A DNA stretch of 64,000 bases, from the NCBI RefSeq assembly GCF_014655955.1, contig NZ_BNBO01000027.1, positions 1-64,000 of the forward strand, written 5' to 3'. The number at the start of each line of letters is the position of its first letter. The stretch's first letter is position 1. The notes under the pieces were generated by a model, which saw nothing but the letters and a program-made list of their open reading frames with translations, had not been told where the DNA came from and did no database searches. The position numbers and the translations under genes were made by a program. Origin of the DNA: Kitasatospora indigofera (lineage in GTDB: Bacteria; Actinomycetota; Actinomycetes; Streptomycetales; Streptomycetaceae). Of the stretch, positions 57,624 through 64,000 are shown piece after piece.

Positions 57624-59081
57624 TCAGAGCAGCCCGAGGGCCGGCATCAGGTAGTAGAAGGCGAAGACCGCCGCCACGCCGTACATCGCCACCGGGACCT
57701 CACGGCCCCGGCCGACGGCCACCCGCAGCACGCAGAAGGTGATGAAGCCGATGCCCAGGCCGTTGGTGATGGAGTAGGTGAACGGCATCATCACCATGGT
57801 CAGGAAGGCCGGGATGGCGATCGTGTAGTCGCTCCAGTCGATCTCGCGGATGGAGTTCGCGAGGATCAGGAAGCCGACCGTGACCAGCGCCGGGGTGGCG
57901 GCCTGGGCGGGGACCATGGTGGCCAGCGGGGTGAGGAACAGCGCCACCGCGAACAGCCCGCCGGTGACGATCGAGGCGAAGCCGGTGCGGGCGCCCTCGC
58001 CGACGCCGGCGGTGGACTCGACGAAGCAGGTGTTGGCGGAGGCGGAGGTGGCGCCGCCGGCGGCGGTGGCGATGCCGTCGACCATCAGGATCTTGTTGAT
58101 GCCCGGCAGGTCGCCGTTGCGGTCCAGCAGGTGCGCCTCGTCGGCGACGCCGAGGATGGTGCCCATCGCGTCGAAGAAGCAGCTCATCAGGACGGTGAAG
58201 ACGAACAGGACACCGGTCAGGATGCCGACCTTGCCGAAGCCGCCGAACAGGCTGACCTCGCCGACCAGCCCGAAGTCGGGCGCGGCGACCGGGTTGCCCG
58301 GCCAGGCCGGGACGGTCAGGCCCCAGCTCATCGCGGGGATGTCGGCGAGCTTGTCGATCACCAGCGCGACGCCGGTCATCACCACGATGCTGACCAGGAT
58401 CGCGCCGGGCACCTTGCGGACCAGCAGGACGAGGGTCAGCAGCAGGCCGAGGATGAAGACCAGCACCGGCCAGCCGTTGAGGTGCCCGTTGCTGCCGAGC
58501 TGGAGCGGGACGGTGGTGTGCGCGGCGTCCGGGATCCGGCTGACGAAGCCGGAGTCGACCAGGCCGACCAGCACGATGAAGAGGCCGATGCCGATGGCGA
58601 TGGCCTTGCGCAGGCCGAGCGGCACCGCGTTCATGACCCGCTCGCGGAGCCCGGTGGCCACCAGCAGCATGATCGCGAAGCCGGCCAGCACGACCATGCC
58701 CATCGCGTCCGGCCAGGTCATCCTGGGGGCGAGCTGCAGGGCGACGATGGTGTTGACGCCGAGGCCGGCGGCCAGGGCGATCGGGACGTTGCCGATCACG
58801 CCCATCAACAGGGTCGTCAGTGCCGCGGTGAGGGCGGTCGCGGTGACCAGCTGGGCGCTGTCGAGGTGCTGCCCGTTCATGTCGACGGCGCTCGACAGGA
58901 TGATCGGGTTCAGGACCAGGATGTACGCCATCGTGAAGAAGGTGGCGACGCCGCCGCGGACCTCGCGGGAGAGGCTGGAGCCCCGCTCGGAGATCTTGAA
59001 GAAACGGTCGAGGGCGCCGGAGGGGGCCGGCGTCGTCGGGGAAGGCTCGGGCGACTCGGTGGTCGGCTGGGCCACTGGCAT
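57624..59081 (-). CDS. NCS2 family permease (AzgA-like hypoxanthine/guanine or xanthine transporter)
   Basis: A 485-residue, ~12-14-helix nucleobase permease. Landmarks are GVATFFTMAYILVLNP, GLGVNTIVALQLAP, MSCFFDAMGTILGVADEAHL and SASANTCFVESTAGVGEGAR, the substrate and proton site of the AzgA branch. The N-terminus (LDRFFKISERGSSLSREVRG) is also typical of AzgA. ATG 59081 has GAGGA seven bases upstream. Expected in the cytoplasmic membrane for purine uptake. Divergent from the DUF2530 gene. Confidence 0.94.
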   Translation of the reverse strand: MPVAQPTTESPEPSPTTPAPSGALDRFFKISERGSSLSREVRGGVATFFTMAYILVLNPIILSSAVDMNGQHLDSAQLVTATALTAALTTLLMGVIGNVPIALAAGLGVNTIVALQLAPRMTWPDAMGMVVLAGFAIMLLVATGLRERVMNAVPLGLRKAIAIGIGLFIVLVGLVDSGFVSRIPDAAHTTVPLQLGSNGHLNGWPVLVFILGLLLTLVLLVRKVPGAILVSIVVMTGVALVIDKLADIPAMSWGLTVPAWPGNPVAAPDFGLVGEVSLFGGFGKVGILTGVLFVFTVLMSCFFDAMGTILGVADEAHLLDRNGDLPGINKILMVDGIATAAGGATSASANTCFVESTAGVGEGARTGFASIVTGGLFAVALFLTPLATMVPAQAATPALVTVGFLILANSIREIDWSDYTIAIPAFLTMVMMPFTYSITNGLGIGFITFCVLRVAVGRGREVPVAMYGVAAVFAFYYLMPALGLL

Positions 59082-59348
59082 ACGTGCATCCTCGGGTGGG
59101 GGCGGAGGAGAGGGCGTGCACCCGAGCGTCGGCGGCCGGGCGATCCGGGCAGACCTGGGGGTGGTCAAGGCGACACGCCGGGGCCGGCCGGAGATCCAAG
59201 TATGAGGACCTTGGTCGTGCACGCGCTATCTTCGCGCGTAGAACGCACATTCGGCGGGCATGGACCGGTCGCCCCCGGCACTCCTCCGATCATCCTCCGC
59301 CGGATGGGCGCTGCACAGGACCGCCACGCCGGCCGTACTCTAGGGCCC

Positions 59349-59654
59349 ATGCCGAAGACCGCGCTGCGCCCCTCCCCCCCGCCCCTGGAGGCGAACGACG
59401 TCGCCATCGTCGGCGGCGGCACGGTCCTGTGGTTCGTCGCCTTCCTGGTGCTGCTCCCCTTCCACAGCACGCTCGCCGCGCAGGGGCGCGGCGACTGGCA
59501 GTGGATCTGCCTGGCCGGCGCCGGCCTGGGCCTGATCGGCCTCTGGTACTGCCGGGCCCGGCGGGCGGCCATCGCCCGTGACCGGGCCGCCGCCACCACG
59601 GCCGCCGGCGGACCGGAGCACGAGACGAACGGCCAGAGCCCGGCCAACGACTGA
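59349..59654 (+). CDS. DUF2530 small membrane protein
   Basis: A 101-residue protein with two helices (TVLWFVAFLVLLPFH; WICLAGAGLGLIGLWYC) and polar ends, the DUF2530 pattern of actinobacteria. Function unknown; such genes often sit beside NCS2 permeases, as here. A -10-like TACTCT (59336-59341) ends seven bases before ATG, so the mRNA may be leaderless. Confidence 0.85.
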   Translation: MPKTALRPSPPPLEANDVAIVGGGTVLWFVAFLVLLPFHSTLAAQGRGDWQWICLAGAGLGLIGLWYCRARRAAIARDRAAATTAAGGPEHETNGQSPAND

Positions 59655-59830
59655 CCGGCCCGGCCCCGCCCGACGGCGGGCGACGGGCGACGGCGGGCGA
59701 CGGCGGGCGACGGGCGGCGGGACCCGTCGGACGAGCCTCGCCGCGCGGCCTCCGACCCCGGCCACCCGGTCGGACCGAATCGGCTGTTACCACCACGCAC
59801 CGGACATGTCGCGCCCGTACAGTCGGTGCC

Positions 59831-62353
59831 ATGACGCAGCCCGCGGAAGACACCGCCGACAACGGGAGCGGCGGCGCACCGCGGTCCGCCCCCGGTGCCC
59901 ATCCGCTGGGGCTCGTCCCCGGCCGGCGCGGCGGGCTGACGGCGGCCGAGGTCGCCGAACGGGTCGCCCGCGGTGCCGTCAACGACGTGCCGGTGCGGTC
60001 CAGCCGTTCGGTGAAGGAGATCGTCCGGGCGAACGTCTTCACCCGGTTCAACGCGATCATCGGCGTCATGTTCGCCGTCATCCTGGTGGTCGGACCGATC
60101 CAGGACGGTCTCTTCGGGCTGGTCATCGTGGCCAACACGGCGATCGGGATCATCCAGGAGATGCGCGCCAAGCGGACCCTGGACAGCCTGGCCCTGATCG
60201 GCGAGGCCAAGCCGCAGGTCCGCCGGGACGGCCGGGTCGAACAGGTGGCGGTGGCCGCGATCGTGCTGGACGACACCGTGCTGCTCGGCATCGGCGACAA
60301 GGTGATCGTCGACGGCGAGGTGACCGAGGCGGACGGCCTGGAGATCGACGAGTCGCTGCTGACCGGCGAGCCCGACCCCGTCCTCAAGCTGCCCGGCGAC
60401 CAGGTGATGTCGGGCAGTTTCGTGGTGGCCGGCGCCGGCGCCTTCAGCGCCACCCGGGTCGGCCGCGAGGCGTACGCCGCCCAGCTCGCCGAGGAGGCCA
60501 GCCGGTTCACCCTGGTCAGCTCGGAGCTGCGCAGCGGCATCGACAGCATCCTGAAGTTCATCACCTGGCTGCTGGTCCCGACCGCGATCGGCCTGATCAT
60601 CAGCCAGCTGGCGGTGGAGGGCAGCGACTGGCGCGAGGCCGTCCGGCGGATGGTGGCCGGGATCGTCCCGATGGTGCCGGAGGGCCTGGTGCTGCTGACC
60701 TCGGTGGCCTTCGCGATCGGCGTGGTGCGGCTCGGCCGCAAGCAGTGCCTGGTGCAGGAGCTGCCGGCGATCGAGGGCCTGGCCCGGGTCGACACGGTCT
60801 GCCTGGACAAGACCGGCACCCTCACCGAGGGCGGCATGGACGTGGTCGAGCTGCGGCCGCTGCCCGGCCCGCCGGCGCCGGCCGGCCCGCCCCGCGCGGC
60901 CGAGGTGCCGGGGGCGGACGGCCCGCCGGGCGCGGACGGCGCCGACGGCCCGGTGGACCCGGCCGTGCTGCGCACCGCCCTCGGGGTGCTGGCCGGGGCG
61001 GACGCCCGGCCGAACCCCAGCATGCGGGCCATCATCGACGCCTACGGCAGCGCCGCCGGCTCCGGCGGCGAGTGGCGGGTGATCGAGGCGATGCCGTTCT
61101 CCTCGGCCCGCAAGTGGAGCGGGGTGCAGCTGCTGGAACCGCAGGGCGCCGAGGCCAGCTGGCTGCTCGGCGCGCCCGACGTCCTGCTGGCGGAGGGGCA
61201 CCCGACCCTCGCCGAGGTCGACGAGCTGGGCGCCAAGGGCCTGCGGGTGCTGCTGCTCGGCCGCACGCTCGTCCCGCTGGACGCCCCCGACCCGGCCGCC
61301 GGCCTGCGGCCGCTCGCGCTGGTGGTGCTGGAGCAGCGGCTGCGCGACGACGCGGCCGACACCCTGCGCTACTTCGAGAGCCAGCAGGTGCGGGCGAAGG
61401 TGATCTCCGGCGACGCGGCCGTCTCGGTCGGCGCGGTGGCCGCCAACCTGGGCCTGCCCGGCGCGGAGCACCCGGTGGACGCCCGGACGCTGCCCGCCGA
61501 CCCGGAGGAGCTGGCCGACACCGCCGACCGGACGTCCGTCTTCGGCCGGGTCACCCCGCAGCAGAAGCGCGAACTGGTCGGCGCCCTCCAGGCGCGCGGG
61601 CACACGGTGGCGATGACCGGCGACGGCGTCAACGACGTGCTCGCCCTCAAGGACGCCGACATCGGCGTCGCGATGGGCTCCGGCAGCGAGGCGACCCGGG
61701 CGGTGGCGCAGATCGTGCTGCTGGACGACAGCTTCGCCACCCTGCCCTCGGTGGTCGCCGAGGGCCGCCGGGTGATCGGCAACATCGAGCGGGTGGCGAC
61801 CCTCTTCCTGGTGAAGACGGTCTACTCGGTGCTGCTGGCGATCCTGGTGATCTGCACCCACTCGCCGTACCCGTTCCTGCCCCGGCACTCCACGGTGCTC
61901 TCCACCCTGACCATCGGCGTGCCGGCCTTCTTCCTGGCGCTGGCCCCGAACAACGAGCGGGCCCGGCGGGGCTTCGTCCGGCGGGTGCTGCGGCTGGCCG
62001 TGCCGGGCGGGCTGATCGCGGGCACCGCGACCTTCACCGCGTACGCGCTGGCCCGCGCCAACCACGACACCGACCTGGAGGCGGACACCAGCGTGGCCAC
62101 CCTGACGCTGTTCCTGGTGGCGATCTGGGTGCTGGCGATCGTCGCGCGGCCCTACAACTGGTGGCGGCTGCTGCTGATCGCCACCATGGGCGGGGCGTTC
62201 GCGCTGGTCCTGCTGGTGCCGTGGCTGTCGGACTTCTTCCAGCTCTCGCTGGCCGGCACCCGCGACCCGTGGGCGGGGGTGGCGATCGCGATGATCGCCG
62301 GGGTGGCGCTGGAGGTGGTGTGGCGGTACGTCGGGCGCGGTGCGGAGGCCTGA
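59831..62353 (+). CDS. P-type cation-transporting ATPase, CtpE-like
   Basis: An 840-residue ion pump. Motifs in order: actuator-domain TGE at 178-180; PEGL at 283-286 in helix M4 (MVPEGLVLL); phosphorylated Asp in DKTGT (D326); hinge GDGVNDVLALKDADIG; C-terminal membrane helices. There is no N-terminal metal-binding domain and M4 lacks the CPx of heavy-metal pumps. The sequence around M4 (CLVQELPAIEGLARVD) resembles the calcium-type CtpE group. The N-domain loop is Pro/Ala/Gly-rich (~350-375). TACAGT (59818-59823) ends seven bases before ATG, again suggesting a leaderless mRNA. Confidence 0.93.
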   Translation: MTQPAEDTADNGSGGAPRSAPGAHPLGLVPGRRGGLTAAEVAERVARGAVNDVPVRSSRSVKEIVRANVFTRFNAIIGVMFAVILVVGPIQDGLFGLVIVANTAIGIIQEMRAKRTLDSLALIGEAKPQVRRDGRVEQVAVAAIVLDDTVLLGIGDKVIVDGEVTEADGLEIDESLLTGEPDPVLKLPGDQVMSGSFVVAGAGAFSATRVGREAYAAQLAEEASRFTLVSSELRSGIDSILKFITWLLVPTAIGLIISQLAVEGSDWREAVRRMVAGIVPMVPEGLVLLTSVAFAIGVVRLGRKQCLVQELPAIEGLARVDTVCLDKTGTLTEGGMDVVELRPLPGPPAPAGPPRAAEVPGADGPPGADGADGPVDPAVLRTALGVLAGADARPNPSMRAIIDAYGSAAGSGGEWRVIEAMPFSSARKWSGVQLLEPQGAEASWLLGAPDVLLAEGHPTLAEVDELGAKGLRVLLLGRTLVPLDAPDPAAGLRPLALVVLEQRLRDDAADTLRYFESQQVRAKVISGDAAVSVGAVAANLGLPGAEHPVDARTLPADPEELADTADRTSVFGRVTPQQKRELVGALQARGHTVAMTGDGVNDVLALKDADIGVAMGSGSEATRAVAQIVLLDDSFATLPSVVAEGRRVIGNIERVATLFLVKTVYSVLLAILVICTHSPYPFLPRHSTVLSTLTIGVPAFFLALAPNNERARRGFVRRVLRLAVPGGLIAGTATFTAYALARANHDTDLEADTSVATLTLFLVAIWVLAIVARPYNWWRLLLIATMGGAFALVLLVPWLSDFFQLSLAGTRDPWAGVAIAMIAGVALEVVWRYVGRGAEA

Positions 62354-62375
62354 CGTACCGCCGGGGCCGGACGGG

Positions 62376-62885
62376 TCAGACCAGGATGCCCGTGCAGCGG
62401 TCGTCCAGGTAGGCCTGCTTGGCCGCCTCGTCGCGGTCCGAGCTCAGGTAGCGGGACCAGCCGCGCCGCTCGTGCGAGGTGACGTCCAGCTCCAGGATGT
62501 CCATCGTCGGCCGCGGCACCTCGGCCCGGACGGGGTAGGGCAGGAAGCCCGCGTCGTCCTTGAAGTACAGGCCGGTGTGCAGCTCGTTGATGTTGCGCCA
62601 GACGCAGATCATCAGGAAGTACTTGTCACCGGCCCGGTGCAGCAGCGCGTAGCCGATCTCCTGGCGCAGCTCCAGCCGCCCGGCCGCCTCCTCCGAGCGC
62701 AGCCAGTCCTGGGCCTCCTCGCGGACGTCCTTGGGGACGTCCTGGTCGGCGCGGAAGATGTCGTACCACTTGAACACCGCGGTCGGGAGCAGCAGCTCCT
62801 CGTCCGGGCGGATGGTCTTCTCGGTATGCACGTACTCGGCGGGGATGCTGCCGAGCTCGCCGAGGTTCGGTATGGCCTGGGTCAT
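62376..62885 (-). CDS. Unrecognised 169-residue protein paired with the ATP-grasp gene
   Basis: A soluble acidic protein with no motif I recognise. It is rich in aromatic residues in the centre (AVFKWYDIFRADQDVP, KYFLMICVWRNINELHTGLY) and has a conserved-looking C-terminus (HERRGWSRYLSSDRDEAAKQ). ATG 62885 is preceded by AAGGTGGA; a frame to 62918 is possible but covers a repeated stretch. It lies 96 bases downstream of the ATP-grasp gene, probably one operon. It may be a partner or substrate-handling protein of that ligase (inference). Confidence 0.78.
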   Translation of the reverse strand: MTQAIPNLGELGSIPAEYVHTEKTIRPDEELLLPTAVFKWYDIFRADQDVPKDVREEAQDWLRSEEAAGRLELRQEIGYALLHRAGDKYFLMICVWRNINELHTGLYFKDDAGFLPYPVRAEVPRPTMDILELDVTSHERRGWSRYLSSDRDEAAKQAYLDDRCTGILV

Positions 62886-62981
62886 GACTTCCACCTTCGT
62901 AGGGTCGGACGGCTTCACGGGGTCGGACGGTGTGACGGGACGGAACGGTGTGACGGGGCGGAACGGCGGGGCGGACGGCGC

Positions 62982-64000
62982 TCAGGCGTCGTACAGCCCG
63001 CCCTCCTCCAGTTGCCGCAGGCGCCGGTAGTCGGCCTCGACCTGGTCGGCGTCGTCGGAACTGAGGTAGACGTAGCCGGGCACGGTGGCCAGGTCGACCG
63101 TGCGGGCGACCGGCTTGCCCGGCGGGATGGTGAGCACCATGTCCAGGAAGGACGGCAGGGCGCGGACCTCCGCCCAGCCCTCCTCGGACGGGACGACCCC
63201 GTCCCGGGGGCTCATCAGGTTGAGGTAGCGCAGGTGGGTGAGGAGCCGGTACGGCGGCAGGGTCCGGCCGGTGATCCGCTCGGGGTGGGCGATGGCCAGG
63301 GCCAGCAGGTCCACCTGGTCGGTGCCGATGGCACGGTTCACCACGTCGGGCAGGTGCGCGCCGCCGAGCCGGGCGCCGCACTCCACCAGCACCGGGCCGC
63401 GCGCGGTGAGCATCACCTCGGTGTGCGCCGAGCCGTTGCGGATCTCCAGCGCGTCCAGCACCTTCAGCACGTACTCCCCGAGCTGCCGGGCGGCCGGGTC
63501 CTCCGGCGGCACCGGGTGCTCGAAGGCGGGCGGAATCGAACGGCCGCCGCCCTTCGGGAGGTCGTGGTAGCGCCAGACCTCCACGATGTGGTGAACGCCG
63601 TCGCGGCTCACGGTGTTGACGAAGTACTCGTCGCCGTCCAGGAACTGCTGGGCCAGTGCCTGCGTGTTGCGCCGGCCGTAGCGGTCCACCGCGGCCAGCA
63701 CGGTGGCGTGCGCGGTGCGGATCTCCTGCGGCGAGTCGCAGAAGAAGACGTGGTCGGTGCCGGCGCTGGCCACCGGCTTCAGCACCACCGGCCACTCGCC
63801 GAGCCGCTCCGCCCAGGCGACGGTCTCGTCCGCCGAGGCCGAGAGCAGCGACTCGGCGGCCGCCAGGCCGGCCTCCTTGACCGCGGCGGCCATCGCGAAC
63901 TTGTCCCGGCGGGCCGTGGGCCGGGTCATCCCGTTGCCGGGGGTGCCCAGCTCCGCGGACAGCGCGTCGGCCAGCAGCACGCCCGACTCGGCGCCCGCCA
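62982..64000 (-). CDS. ATP-grasp ligase, 3' part (5' end outside window)
   Basis: The last ~339 codons of an ATP-grasp carboxylate-amine ligase. Visible features: the pre-ATP-grasp segment (LLADALSAELGTPGN), RRDKFAMAAAVKEAGLAAAE, the ATP-binding Lys in WPVVLKPVASAGTDHVFF, and the metal-binding VLVECGARLGGAHLPDVVNR (Glu and Arg/Gly/Gly pattern). This resembles stand-alone ligases of dipeptide-type natural product pathways such as BacD-like enzymes. The substrate is unknown. The frame is open to the window edge, so the start lies further right. Confidence 0.9.
   Translation of the reverse strand, partial: AGAESGVLLADALSAELGTPGNGMTRPTARRDKFAMAAAVKEAGLAAAESLLSASADETVAWAERLGEWPVVLKPVASAGTDHVFFCDSPQEIRTAHATVLAAVDRYGRRNTQALAQQFLDGDEYFVNTVSRDGVHHIVEVWRYHDLPKGGGRSIPPAFEHPVPPEDPAARQLGEYVLKVLDALEIRNGSAHTEVMLTARGPVLVECGARLGGAHLPDVVNRAIGTDQVDLLALAIAHPERITGRTLPPYRLLTHLRYLNLMSPRDGVVPSEEGWAEVRALPSFLDMVLTIPPGKPVARTVDLATVPGYVYLSSDDADQVEADYRRLRQLEEGGLYDA

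Overview
The window is very GC-rich, densely coded DNA with strong third-position G/C bias, many GTG and some TTG starts, and Streptomyces-type families (TPR/HTH pleiotropic regulator, DmdR-like DtxR protein, mycothiol-type anti-sigma factor, FxSxx-COOH peptide system). It is best read as a chromosomal segment of a Streptomycetaceae actinomycete (Streptomyces or Kitasatospora). No tRNA, rRNA, CRISPR array, transposase or integrase was recognised. All calls come from reading translations and motifs; no database was searched.

Layout. 1-6.5 kb: 3' end of a class A penicillin-binding protein, a LacI regulator with a small DUF4229 membrane protein, a GNAT enzyme, and a divergent MFS exporter/GlxA-type regulator pair. 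7-11.6 kb: an RsbW-like ATPase, a sigma/anti-sigma operon whose anti-sigma factor carries a mycothiol-enzyme-like domain, PurU, and a conserved hypothetical. 11.9-17.5 kb: a branched-chain-type solute-binding lipoprotein, a Gln/Pro-rich membrane protein with a TTG start, a TPR/HTH regulator, and a prim-pol-like protein. 18-22.5 kb: DtxR/DmdR iron regulator, SIS protein, SLATT-like 2TM protein, alpha/beta hydrolase, XRE-cupin regulator. 22.6-25.7 kb: a sugar-acid or hydroxy-acid catabolic set (DapA-like lyase, class II aldolase, 2-hydroxyacid dehydrogenase) with a strong palindromic operator.

25.8-40.9 kb is the centrepiece. It is one co-oriented minus-strand block holding a complete FxSxx-COOH (Fxs) RiPP system: precursor FxsA1 ending FNSSI, radical SAM/SPASM plus HExxH maturase FxsB, AAC(3)-like acetyltransferase, TIR protein FxsC1 and the giant ParA-TIR-NB-ARC-TPR protein FxsT1. 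Directly upstream lies a second precursor-FxsC-FxsT set with no maturase of its own. The second precursor, ending FQSSI, is easily missed. The arrangement suggests two peptide/sensor modules served by one maturase.

41-52 kb returns to core metabolism (PdxH, citrate synthase, SerC) and small regulator/target pairs (TetR-SDR, MarR-MFS), with ThpR, GNAT, VOC and MHYT proteins. 52.4-62.4 kb holds a HypX-like protein without visible hydrogenase genes, a second SLATT-like protein, a CDP-alcohol phosphatidyltransferase, an ECF41-type sigma factor, an NCS2 purine permease, a DUF2530 protein and a CtpE-like P-type ATPase. The right edge cuts an ATP-grasp ligase that sits with an unrecognised 169-residue partner, possibly the end of a small biosynthetic cluster. 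Ten strong hairpins separate many of these units.
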